From: Peribacillus tepidiphilus
Lineage (GTDB): Bacteria; Bacillota; Bacilli; Bacillales; DSM-1321
Direction: 5' to 3'
Length of the DNA: 64,000 nucleotides
Assembly: GCF_009466385.1 (NCBI RefSeq)
Contig: NZ_WIAQ01000015.1
Coordinates: 1-64,000 of the forward strand
The translations under genes were made by a program, and so were the position numbers. Position 1 is the first letter of the stretch, and each line of letters opens with the position of its first letter. Below the pieces are notes generated by a model. It saw nothing but the letters and a program-made list of their open reading frames with translations. It was not told the DNA's origin and ran no database searches. Below, piece after piece: positions 51,362-59,794 of the stretch.

Positions 51362-52690
51362 TTATTTTTGAACAGCTTCCAACAGTAAATCAACAATATG
51401 AACAGCTCGGACCTTGTCACTCATGCCTTCTCTTTCAATTCCTAGCTTCATTTGTAATAAGCAGCCGGGATTTGCCGTTACGACTGTGTCAGCATGAGTT
51501 GCTTTTGTTTGTTTCATTTTATAATCCAATATTTGCATGGACATTTCCGATTCAACGATATTGTAAATCCCTGCAGATCCACAGCATCTGTCAGCATCCT
51601 TCATTTCCCTAAAATCTACACCTTCAATAGATTGCAATAAAATCCGCGGAGCAGAAGATGTTTTCATGACATTGCGCAAGTGACAGGAGTCTTGATACGT
51701 AACGATTTGATAAGGCAGCTTAAGTGCTTGCTTCTTATGGAATTCTAATTCAACCAAGATTTGTGAAATATCTTTTAGCTTGCCCACAAATGTCTTTGCA
51801 CGGTCACGCCACTGGGGATCATCTTTTAAAAGATGATCATACTCAATCAAGAAAGCTCCGCAGCCGCCTGCATTTGTTATGATATAATCCACTTCTAAAT
51901 CTTCAAAGGCTTGAATGTTTCGCTTTGCCAATTCTTTCGCACTTTCTTTTTCACCACTATGTCCGTGTAATGCGCCACAGCATGCCTGTGATTTTGGAAT
52001 GACAATCTCACAGCCAGCAATTTGAAGCAATTTTGTTGTAGCATTATTCGTCTCAAGGAACATGGTATCCATGAGACAGCCGCTAAAAAACGCCACCCGT
52101 TTTGTTTTTGGTGCTTCCGGGGCAAGATATTCTGGACGATTTTTCATTTCCTTCATTGTCGGAACTTTCGGGAGGACTTTTTCCATCGTTGCCAAACTTT
52201 CAGGGAACAGCTTCATAAAACCGACCTTGCGAACGACCTTCTGAAGTCCAGAGCGCTGATAAAATCCAAGTAAACCTGTCACTGTTCTCATCCTGTCCTG
52301 ATGAGGGAAAAGTCCATCAAATACTATTTTACGAATTGCTTTTACTGGAGCAGAAAACTTTTTATTTTGATTTATAATATCCCGTGCTTCTTCCAGTAAA
52401 TGTCCGTATTTTACTCCGGAAGGACATACAGGCTCACAGGCGCGGCAGCCGAGACAAAGACTAAGAGAACGCTCTACATCTTCATCCGGCTCAATTAATC
52501 CATCTACTACAGCTTTCATTAGGGCAATCCGACCACGAGGAGAGTGGGATTCTTTTAATCCAGATTCAATATACGTTGGGCAGGAAGGTAAACAAAACCC
52601 GCAGCGCATACAATTCAGAAGCTCGTCTTCATTCATGCGCTCCTGAAACTGCTGCTGAATGACTTTTCGTTCTTGCACTGTTGCTGTCAT
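51362..52690 (-). CDS. glcF: Glycolate oxidase iron-sulphur subunit
   Basis: 442 residues. Two 4Fe-4S motifs near the N-terminus (CMRCGFCLPSCP and CLGCRACEPVCP) and two CCG domains (CCGALHG and CCGSAGIY) that carry electrons onward. It works with GlcD to oxidise glycolate or a related 2-hydroxy acid. The start codon overlaps the glcD stop by four bases, so they are translationally coupled. Confidence 0.93.
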   Translation of the reverse strand: MTATVQERKVIQQQFQERMNEDELLNCMRCGFCLPSCPTYIESGLKESHSPRGRIALMKAVVDGLIEPDEDVERSLSLCLGCRACEPVCPSGVKYGHLLEEARDIINQNKKFSAPVKAIRKIVFDGLFPHQDRMRTVTGLLGFYQRSGLQKVVRKVGFMKLFPESLATMEKVLPKVPTMKEMKNRPEYLAPEAPKTKRVAFFSGCLMDTMFLETNNATTKLLQIAGCEIVIPKSQACCGALHGHSGEKESAKELAKRNIQAFEDLEVDYIITNAGGCGAFLIEYDHLLKDDPQWRDRAKTFVGKLKDISQILVELEFHKKQALKLPYQIVTYQDSCHLRNVMKTSSAPRILLQSIEGVDFREMKDADRCCGSAGIYNIVESEMSMQILDYKMKQTKATHADTVVTANPGCLLQMKLGIEREGMSDKVRAVHIVDLLLEAVQK

Positions 52691-54099
52691 TTTGTCATCA
52701 CCACGCGTTTTCTTGTATCTTTTGCAAAGACTTTTCCAGGATTCATGATGTTGTTTGGATCAAATGCTTGCTTGATTGCTTTCATGGCAGCGATGCCTTC
52801 TTTACCAAGCTTCCATTCTAAGTATGGGGCTTTCATGATTCCAACCCCGTGCTCGCCCGTAATTGTTCCTCCAAGTTCAATCGCTTTTTCAAAAATTTCC
52901 GCAAAAGCCGCTTCAACACGTTCCATTTCGTCATGATCGCGGGAGTCCGTTGGGCAAGTCGGGTGTAGATTCCCGTCACCGGCATGACCAAATGTACATA
53001 TTTTTACCTGATATTTTTCGGCTATTTCATTAATCGCAGAAACCATCTTAGCAATCTCAGATCGAGGAACTGTAGCATCCTCCAAAATCGTGGTTGGTTT
53101 TAAGCGGGCTAATGCTGAAAGTGCTGAGCGGCGTGCAGTACGAAGTGCATCTGCTTCCGCTTCTGACTGAGCAACTTGTACAGACACAGCATTCTGTTCT
53201 TTACAGATTTCAGCCATTAAAGCTATATCTCTATCCACAGCATCTGGAGTTCCGTCTTGCTCGATCAAAAGTACAGCTTTTACATCAGTTGGAAGGCCGA
53301 TTTGCGCATGTGCTTCAACCACTTCGAGCGTAGGCTGATCTAGAAATTCAAGAGTAGTCGGGATAATTTTGTTCGCAATGATTTTAGATACAGAACGTGC
53401 AGCTGCATCTAAATCCTGATAAAGGGCAAGCATGGTTTTTTTCGTTTCCGGCATTGGAATAAGCTTTAATGTAGCTTCCGTAATCACGCCTAACGTGCCT
53501 TCAGATCCTACGAATAAACGTGTTAAATCATAGCCGGCAACATCCTTTGCAAGCTTTCCACCTGTACTGATGATATCCCCATTAGGCAGAACAACTTCTA
53601 AAGCCATCACATAATCTCTTGTAACTCCATATTTCAATCCGCGAAGACCACCGGAATTTTCATTTAGGTTTCCTCCAATGGTTGAGATTTTCATGGAACT
53701 TGGATCCGGAGGATAAAATAGGCCTTTTGCTTCGACAGCTGAGATCATGTCTAGTGTGACAACACCTGGCTGTACGGTTACAGTTAAGTTTTCTTCATCT
53801 ATTTCGAGTATCTTGTTCATATGTTTAAAAATTAAAACGATGCCACCTTCAGTTGGGCATGTGCCCGCACAGAGATTCGTTCCGGAGCCTCTTGGTACAA
53901 TCGGAACCTTATTTTCATTACAAACCTTTAGAATTTCCGAAACTTCTTTTGTGTTTCTTGGGCTTACGACAGCGTCAGGCATTGACTGGAAATTCGGTGT
54001 TGCATCGTAAGAGTAAGCTAAGCGTTCCACTTGAGAATCGCTGAAATTTTCTTCTCCAACTATAGATATTAGCTTTTGTTTTACTTCTGTAGCTAACAT
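52687..54099 (-). CDS. glcD: Glycolate oxidase FAD-binding subunit
   Basis: 470 residues. The FAD_binding_4 domain has VPRGSGTNLCAG and PPDPSSMKISTIGGNLNENSGGLRGLKYG; the C-terminal FAD-oxidase domain ends EHGVGIMKAPYLEWKLG and FDPNNIMNPGKVF. Family members oxidise glycolate or D-lactate; the paired glcF and the CdaR-type regulator upstream favour glycolate. A cre-like site lies 34-47 bases before the ATG. Confidence 0.93.
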   Translation of the reverse strand: MLATEVKQKLISIVGEENFSDSQVERLAYSYDATPNFQSMPDAVVSPRNTKEVSEILKVCNENKVPIVPRGSGTNLCAGTCPTEGGIVLIFKHMNKILEIDEENLTVTVQPGVVTLDMISAVEAKGLFYPPDPSSMKISTIGGNLNENSGGLRGLKYGVTRDYVMALEVVLPNGDIISTGGKLAKDVAGYDLTRLFVGSEGTLGVITEATLKLIPMPETKKTMLALYQDLDAAARSVSKIIANKIIPTTLEFLDQPTLEVVEAHAQIGLPTDVKAVLLIEQDGTPDAVDRDIALMAEICKEQNAVSVQVAQSEAEADALRTARRSALSALARLKPTTILEDATVPRSEIAKMVSAINEIAEKYQVKICTFGHAGDGNLHPTCPTDSRDHDEMERVEAAFAEIFEKAIELGGTITGEHGVGIMKAPYLEWKLGKEGIAAMKAIKQAFDPNNIMNPGKVFAKDTRKRVVMTK

Positions 54100-54132
54100 T
54101 TTGATCCCCCATTCAAATCATATAGGATTTAT

Positions 54133-54146
54133 TTAAAACGCTTTCA
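54133..54146 (-). promoter_or_regulatory. cre-like site (CcpA) upstream of glcD
   Basis: Read on the minus strand, TGAAAGCGTTTTAA fits the catabolite-responsive consensus with one mismatch near its end. It lies in the 125-base gap between cdaR and glcD, which suggests repression by preferred sugars. Confidence 0.55.
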
Positions 54147-54224
54147 AAAATCCTTTTCATAAATTATAAAAAAAATAGATAAAACTATCTATATAGCTTT
54201 ATCCAAAAAAAACTAGTATTTCTC

Positions 54225-55337
54225 CTATTTATTTGTATGTTCATCTAAAAAAATAAGCGCTAAGTATAAGGTTACTAAATCGTTAATGCCCCTAGGGTTT
54301 AAACCACTTATTTCTTCGATTTTTTTTAAGCGGTAGTGGAGTGTGTTGATATGAATGTGGAGGCGATCCGCTGTTTTTTTTAGCGATAAATTGTGCTGAA
54401 ACAAGGCTCGTATTGTTTGAATGAGCTCTTGGTCTTTCATAAGCTCCGTAATGGTTCTATCGATAAATTCCTTTTTTGTCTCTGTACGGATGTCATCGAA
54501 TAGCATTTCTAGTGTTAATTCATCATCAAATGAAATGCCTTTATTTCTCCTTGCAACTTTTAAAGCTCTTTCTGCCTGATCGTATGATTTTTTTAAAAGG
54601 TGTGGAGGGACCTTTTGACCAATGCCGATGGAAACGGTCATATTAAATTTACTGCTCATCATTTTTTTAAAGGAGTCAAGGCGAGCTCGCAGACGTCTTT
54701 TACTCTCTGATTTTTTTGTTCCCATTAAAAATAAAATGCGATCATTTCCCCAACGAACGATTAAGTCATCCATAAAATCTTCATTCCAGCTTAAGATCGT
54801 TTGCCAAATATGACGATCCAAATTTCTGTTATCTTCAATATGGGCAAGGGCTGCCTGACGCCCAATCGTTAAATCGATCCCAAGCAAACTAGATCGGTCA
54901 AGAAAGGTTTTATTCCATTCTCTTTGTTGAATCCAATCAAACACAAAAGTTTCTATGGCACGGTATTGCCATTCTACGCGCTCCGATAAATAACTTTCTT
55001 GAATTAATAGCTCTGTCATTTTCTTTAGTAGCTCACCATATGGGGAAACCTTTTCAGGTGCTCCAGTTATGCCAATCACACCTACAACATCTTGGTTAAA
55101 GAATATTGGAAGGTTTATACCTGCTTTTACTCCTTCCATTGTTTTTTCGTCTTCACTGGCTATCACAAGTTTTTCTTTTTGTTGAGAAACGATATAAGCT
55201 CCTTCATGGAAATGTCCAATTCTTGAGGGATCAGTACTTGCCATTATCATCCCACTATTATCTACAACGATTATATCCTCATCTAAAAGTTTTCTGACTT
55301 CAGATACAATTTTGTTGGCTAAATCGGGTAGAAGCAT
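54225..55337 (-). CDS. cdaR: CdaR-family transcriptional regulator
   Basis: 370 residues from the ATG at 55337, with AGGAGG six bases upstream; the frame is open 66 bases further but without a signal. The N-terminal sugar-diacid recognition domain (DLANKIVSEVRKLLDEDIIVVDNSGMIMASTDPSRIGHFHEGA) senses hydroxy- or diacids. A GGDEF-like middle and a PucR-type C-terminal HTH (LSLKKTADRLHIHINTLHYRLKKIEEISG) follow. Same strand and just upstream of glcDF, so it is probably their activator. Confidence 0.88.
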   Translation of the reverse strand: MLLPDLANKIVSEVRKLLDEDIIVVDNSGMIMASTDPSRIGHFHEGAYIVSQQKEKLVIASEDEKTMEGVKAGINLPIFFNQDVVGVIGITGAPEKVSPYGELLKKMTELLIQESYLSERVEWQYRAIETFVFDWIQQREWNKTFLDRSSLLGIDLTIGRQAALAHIEDNRNLDRHIWQTILSWNEDFMDDLIVRWGNDRILFLMGTKKSESKRRLRARLDSFKKMMSSKFNMTVSIGIGQKVPPHLLKKSYDQAERALKVARRNKGISFDDELTLEMLFDDIRTETKKEFIDRTITELMKDQELIQTIRALFQHNLSLKKTADRLHIHINTLHYRLKKIEEISGLNPRGINDLVTLYLALIFLDEHTNK

Positions 55338-55466
55338 AGGCTGCCTCCTAAATATGTATTTTCTATCAATATTTATTATAAAGCCCGGGACAGACATGGA
55401 CAAACTGATCTCTATTCTTTAAAATAAGGTAGATTTACTGTTAGAGAATGGAAAGGAATTTTTGTT

Positions 55467-56822
55467 ATGATGAATCAATGGAAGGAAATCATGAATACGT
55501 TAACCCCTGCAAGGATTATCGTGATTTATTATTTCCTGGCTGTCACACTGTCTACAATTTTATTAAAAATGCCAGTAGCTTTAAAGCCAGGTGTTGAATT
55601 ACCCTGGTTGGATGCGCTTTTTATTGCAGTAAGTGCTGTAAGTGTGACGGGCTTAACCGTTATAGATGTTTCACAAACTTTCAGTATCCCTGGAATTTTT
55701 ATTTTGATGTTTGTCCTTCAACTTGGCGGCATAGGCATCATGACGCTAGGAACTTTTTTGTGGCTGATCTTTGGGAAAAAAATTGGTTTTAAAGAGCGCA
55801 GGCTTATTATGATGGATCAAAATCAGCCGACCTTTTCAGGGTTAGTGGATTTACTACGTCAAATCTTAATCATTATTTTTGTTATTGAGTTATCAGGAGC
55901 CATCATTTTAGGAACTTATTTTTTAAAATACTTTCCAACTTGGCAAGAGGCTTTCCTTCATGGGTTGTTTAGCTCTGTAAGTGCAACGACCAACGGAGGC
56001 TTTGATATTACTGGAGCATCTTTAAAGCCGTATGCAAATGATTACTTTATCCAATTCATTCATATGATTTTAATTATACTTGGGGCTATAGGGTTCCCAG
56101 TACTCATTGAAGTTAAAAGGTTTATTTTTGATAAGGCAAAAATGAACCATTTTCGTTTTTCCTTGTTTACGAAGCTAACGACCCTTACTTTCTTATTTCT
56201 AATCGTTGGGGGTACTATAGCCATCTTGATCTTAGAAAGACAACATTTTTTTTCAGATAAAGAATGGCATCAAAGTTTCTTTTACGCACTGTTTCAATCT
56301 GTTTCTACGCGAAGCGGCGGTTTGGCAACCATGAATGTCGATGAATTTACTTCTCCGACCCTTCTGCTGTTAAGCGCGCTCATGTTTATAGGAGCGTCCC
56401 CAAGTTCTGTGGGTGGAGGAATAAGAACAACTACCTTTGCCCTCAATCTGTTGTTCTTATATCATTTTGCAAAAGGAACGAATTCGATCAAGATTTTTAA
56501 AAGGGAGATTCATGATGAAGATATCCATAAATCATTAGCTGTATCCATGATGGGAATCTTTATTTGTTTTAGTGCTGTGATGATTTTAAGCTTGACGGAG
56601 AACTTTACATTATTAGAAATCATCTTTGAGGTTTGTTCAGCTTTTGGAACGACTGGATTGTCAATGGGGATTACTTCAGAGTTATCAAGCTTTGGCAAAT
56701 GGGTTATCATTGTATTGATGTTTATTGGTAGAGTAGGGATCATATCGTTTCTATTTATGATTGGTGGTAAAGAAAAACGAGTAAATTATAATTATCCGAA
56801 AGAAAGAATTATTATTGGATAA
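55467..56822 (+). CDS. ktrD: Potassium uptake membrane subunit, KtrD/KtrB type
   Basis: 451 residues of the TrkH/KtrB superfamily. The four pore loops are visible: AVSVTGLTVID, SATTNGGFDIT, STRSGGLATMN and GTTGLSMGIT, each with its filter glycine. The protein imports K+ with a cytoplasmic KtrC-type subunit, which is not in this window. Ribosome site GGAAAGGAATTTTTGTT; a hairpin terminator follows the stop. Confidence 0.92.
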   Translation: MMNQWKEIMNTLTPARIIVIYYFLAVTLSTILLKMPVALKPGVELPWLDALFIAVSAVSVTGLTVIDVSQTFSIPGIFILMFVLQLGGIGIMTLGTFLWLIFGKKIGFKERRLIMMDQNQPTFSGLVDLLRQILIIIFVIELSGAIILGTYFLKYFPTWQEAFLHGLFSSVSATTNGGFDITGASLKPYANDYFIQFIHMILIILGAIGFPVLIEVKRFIFDKAKMNHFRFSLFTKLTTLTFLFLIVGGTIAILILERQHFFSDKEWHQSFFYALFQSVSTRSGGLATMNVDEFTSPTLLLLSALMFIGASPSSVGGGIRTTTFALNLLFLYHFAKGTNSIKIFKREIHDEDIHKSLAVSMMGIFICFSAVMILSLTENFTLLEIIFEVCSAFGTTGLSMGITSELSSFGKWVIIVLMFIGRVGIISFLFMIGGKEKRVNYNYPKERIIIG

Positions 56823-56823
56823 A

Positions 56824-56853
56824 AAAAAACGCCCCTTTGCGGGCGATTTTTTA
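56824..56853 (+). terminator. Rho-independent terminator of ktrD
   Basis: CGCCC and GGGCG pair around CTTTGC, with an A-run before and TTTTTT after. Confidence 0.85.
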
Positions 56854-56886
56854 TTTAGACTTGGATTAATCATAGTATGACATCAG

Positions 56887-57237
56887 TTAATCCACATCTC
56901 TGCTTACATCCTTTGTTGGATGCATGCTTGGATAACCAAAAGGGGCTCTTTGGTTTTCTAACAGCTCTCTGTTTTCTTGGGTATTCCAGCCGATATCATT
57001 TGTTGGATGGATCCATTCGTCGCCAGCCATTATTTCAGGATCGGTTTCCACTGACCAATTCTCAAGCGGCGAATTTTCCGATCTGTACTTGCTATCTCCA
57101 ATAATCACACCATAAGAATTTTCAAAAGGTGGCTGCATTTTAATGCCTGTCCCCTCAAAACTTGGTGCATTCATTTGATGAGGCATCGTTTCATGAATAA
57201 AAGGGGATTCTTTTTGGACTTTTTTTCTTTTTTTCAT
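56887..57237 (-). CDS. DUF3905-like small protein
   Basis: 116 residues from the ATG at 57237 (GGAGGTACCCT upstream). A basic start (KKRKKVQKES) is followed by SFEGTGIKMQPPFENSYGVIIGDSKY and a double tryptophan/threonine segment (DEWIHPTNDIGWNTQENREL, MHPTKDVSRDVD). This resembles the DUF3905 family of spore-formers as I recall it; function unknown. Convergent with ktrD. Confidence 0.7.
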   Translation of the reverse strand: MKKRKKVQKESPFIHETMPHQMNAPSFEGTGIKMQPPFENSYGVIIGDSKYRSENSPLENWSVETDPEIMAGDEWIHPTNDIGWNTQENRELLENQRAPFGYPSMHPTKDVSRDVD

Positions 57238-57512
57238 AGGGTACCTCCACACACGTTAGTAAATAAAACGACCGTGTTTGAATGAATTCGGCTCATTTTT
57301 ATGATTATTTAACTTGTTACGTTTAGAATGGCCTAAAAGAAAAAATCTATCCTTCTTTACGGAGAACAATAGTTTGTCTACAGTTAGTCATGAAAATTAC
57401 ATTAGTTATGTTCATTTGTTGACGTTTACATACCATTTAAAATTTGTGTGAATAATATCCCCGATTCTTAACTCAATCTAATAGTAAGTCATAAATAAAA
57501 GGAGGGTGTGCA

Positions 57513-57671
57513 ATGAAAAGAAAGGTAAGTTTTGACGGGGCAGAAAAGGCTTCTAAAACGCCAAAGAAAAATCAGGCTGAAGCTGAATTTTCTTCTGAAT
57601 TTGCGGCAGGTGAAGAGCCGATGAAGGGCGCAAACCGTAATTCCAAGCAGGGAAGAAAGGGAAGGTCATAA
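57513..57671 (+). CDS. Small basic protein, possibly spore-associated
   Basis: 52 residues with a strong AAAGGAGGGTGTGCA ribosome site. It starts MKRKVSFDGAEKAS, has an acidic middle (AEAEFSSEFAAGEEP) and ends in a basic tail (NRNSKQGRKGRS). Size and composition recall minor small acid-soluble spore proteins, but I cannot name the family. The stop codon overlaps the next start (TAATG). The 275 bases upstream hold no other gene. Confidence 0.65.
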   Translation: MKRKVSFDGAEKASKTPKKNQAEAEFSSEFAAGEEPMKGANRNSKQGRKGRS

Positions 57672-57829
57672 TGAAAGAGAAATTCATCCGAAAACGTATT
57701 CAAGACCGTGATGTATTATCTACTATTCGTGAAGAGTTTGGAACTGAACTAATCGGGGACTATAATGCAGTAAAAATGTATGAAGTTGTTCAAAACGCGA
57801 ATCATTCAAAGACAGATCATAAAAAATAA
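57671..57829 (+). CDS. Small hypothetical protein
   Basis: 52 residues beginning MKEKFIRKRIQDRDVLSTIR and ending NHSKTDHKK. The start overlaps the stop of the preceding small gene, so the two are probably co-translated. GGGAAGAAAGGGAAGG upstream could serve as ribosome site. No family recognised. A terminator follows. Confidence 0.6.
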   Translation: MKEKFIRKRIQDRDVLSTIREEFGTELIGDYNAVKMYEVVQNANHSKTDHKK

Positions 57830-57861
57830 TTCCTAGAATTTAAAGAATAGGATGAATGAAA

Positions 57862-57893
57862 AAAAAGACTGCCAATTCCAATCGGCAGTCTTC
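57862..57893. terminator. Bidirectional terminator
   Basis: AAGACTGCC and GGCAGTCTT pair around AATTCCAATC, with an A-run on the left giving U residues for the minus strand. It ends the radical SAM gene and the small + strand genes. Confidence 0.82.
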
Positions 57894-57899
57894 AAACTT

Positions 57900-59654
57900 T
57901 TATATCAAATCTTTTTTCTTAGCTGAGAAAATTTTTGTCCCTGCACCAGTTGGATCAAAATAGGCTAACATAACAGACGGTTCCAAGACAAAATCGCCTT
58001 TATTTATATATTGAGATAGATCAAGAGAGGTTTCTTCTAGCATCGTATGCTTATATAAATCTTTTTCATTTAGCTTTAAATCAGAGAATTCTTTTCCAAA
58101 AAGGAAAGGTTTTTCTAGAATAGCACGATAAATCGCTGAACGTTCTGCTTTCTCATAGCTGTGCTCCCACCAAGGTTTACGAGGTTTATATTTCTGGTTG
58201 GAAAAATAGTCATACTTCATTAAATCAAAAACAATGTCAAATTTGTCAAAATCACTTTCCTGTAAGAATTGATACAATCTCCTGAATAAATCCTCCAGCT
58301 GGTGTCCAATTCTAGACCAGCCTTTCTTCTCCCAGAAGGAACCGAAATCCTGAAAGAAATCAAATGGTGTTGGGAAGCCTTTTGTTGTTAAAAATTCAAT
58401 GGTGTGATCCATTCGATGATCATTCCAATATTTTTCCAACACATCTTCCACTTGCTTAATTCGAATAATATCATCAAAGGATAATACATCATTCCCTAAA
58501 ATTTCGTATGGTGCATGGTCAGCATAAATATAGTCATGCTCCTTTGCTCTGAGACGTAATCCCGTACCTCGAAGCATTTTCAAAAATCCAAGCTGAAGCT
58601 CTTCAGGACGGAGGGCAAAAACGTCGTTAAATGTCTTTTTGAAGGATGAATAATCTTCTTTAGGAAGACCAGCTATTAAATCGAGATGCTGGGCAATTTT
58701 TCCTCCTTCTTTAACGAGAGTTACAGTTCTAGTAAGCTTCTCGAAGTTTTGCTTTCTCATGACCAGTTCATTTGTATAGTCGTTTGTGGATTGGACCCCA
58801 ATTTCAAAACGGAACAACCCAGGTGGAGCCTCTTTATTTAAAAACTCAATGACCTCCGGACGCATGATATCGGCCGTAATCTCGAATTGAAAAACTGTTC
58901 CAGGGACGTGCTCATCGATTAAAAATTGGAACATGTCCATGGCATAGCTTCTGCTGATATTGAAAGTCCGGTCGACAAATTTTATCGTTTTCGCACCGTT
59001 TTTCATCAAAAAGCGAATATCTTCCTTAATTTTTTCACGGTCAAAATATCTGACACCCACTTCAATAGAAGAAAGACAAAACTGACAGCTGAATGGACAG
59101 CCGCGGCTTGTCTCAATATAAATGACTCGTTTGGAAAGATGAGGAAGGTCTTCTTCAAATTGATAGGGTGTTGGGATCGTTTTTAAATCGAGTTTATCTC
59201 GTTGTGGTTGGAAAACCATTTTTCCATCTTTACGATAGGCAATTCCATTCACGTTTTGAATCTCGTCATTCCCTTTAATAACAGTGAGTAGATGTTTAAA
59301 CGTTGCTTCACCTTCCCCAATGACGATATAGTCGACTTCTGGCAAGCGTTCCATCCAGTGGTCGAAATCGTAAGTGACCTCAGGACCTCCCAAAACGATC
59401 ATCAACTCAGGTTTGATTTTTTTCAGCATTTTTACGACCTTAATGGTTTCTTCTATGTTCCAAATATAACAGCTGAAACCGATAACGTCCGGCTTTTTCG
59501 CATATAGATCACTGACAATGTTCATGACAGGGTCTTTTATTGTATATTCTGCCAGCTCCACGTCAAATTCAGGAGCTGCATAAGCTTTCAGATAACGGAT
59601 TGAAAGACTGGTATGAATGTATTTTGCATTTAGGGTAGCAGCAATAATTTTCAT
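57900..59654 (-). CDS. B12-binding domain radical SAM protein (DUF4080 type)
   Basis: 584 residues. The N-terminal third is a Rossmann-like B12-binding domain (NAKYIHTSLSIRYLKAY, VIGFSCYIWNIEE, LGGPEVTYD, YIVIGEGEATF). The radical SAM cluster motif is SRGCPFSCQFCLSS at about residue 190, followed by a TIM-barrel and a DUF4080-type tail. The standard DxHxxG cobalamin motif is not obvious, so base-off binding is uncertain. The substrate is unknown. It is a plausible consumer of cobalamin made by the operon at 12-22 kb. Confidence 0.87.
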   Translation of the reverse strand: MKIIAATLNAKYIHTSLSIRYLKAYAAPEFDVELAEYTIKDPVMNIVSDLYAKKPDVIGFSCYIWNIEETIKVVKMLKKIKPELMIVLGGPEVTYDFDHWMERLPEVDYIVIGEGEATFKHLLTVIKGNDEIQNVNGIAYRKDGKMVFQPQRDKLDLKTIPTPYQFEEDLPHLSKRVIYIETSRGCPFSCQFCLSSIEVGVRYFDREKIKEDIRFLMKNGAKTIKFVDRTFNISRSYAMDMFQFLIDEHVPGTVFQFEITADIMRPEVIEFLNKEAPPGLFRFEIGVQSTNDYTNELVMRKQNFEKLTRTVTLVKEGGKIAQHLDLIAGLPKEDYSSFKKTFNDVFALRPEELQLGFLKMLRGTGLRLRAKEHDYIYADHAPYEILGNDVLSFDDIIRIKQVEDVLEKYWNDHRMDHTIEFLTTKGFPTPFDFFQDFGSFWEKKGWSRIGHQLEDLFRRLYQFLQESDFDKFDIVFDLMKYDYFSNQKYKPRKPWWEHSYEKAERSAIYRAILEKPFLFGKEFSDLKLNEKDLYKHTMLEETSLDLSQYINKGDFVLEPSVMLAYFDPTGAGTKIFSAKKKDLI

Positions 59655-59756
59655 GCCGTTCGATTATTTCTCCTCTCTAGCAGGCCATAACAGCCCAAAA
59701 TTCCTAACATATTATTTTACCATAGTTTAGCCATTTGGAAAGATTGATAAAAGTAA

Positions 59757-59788
59757 AAACTCCAGGCAAATATGCCCGGAGTTTTTTA
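59757..59788. terminator. Terminator of lctP
   Basis: AAAACTCCAGGC and GCCCGGAGTTTT pair around AAATAT. Runs of A and T on both sides let it work in both directions; on the minus strand it ends lctP. Confidence 0.83.
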
Positions 59789-59794
59789 AACTTT

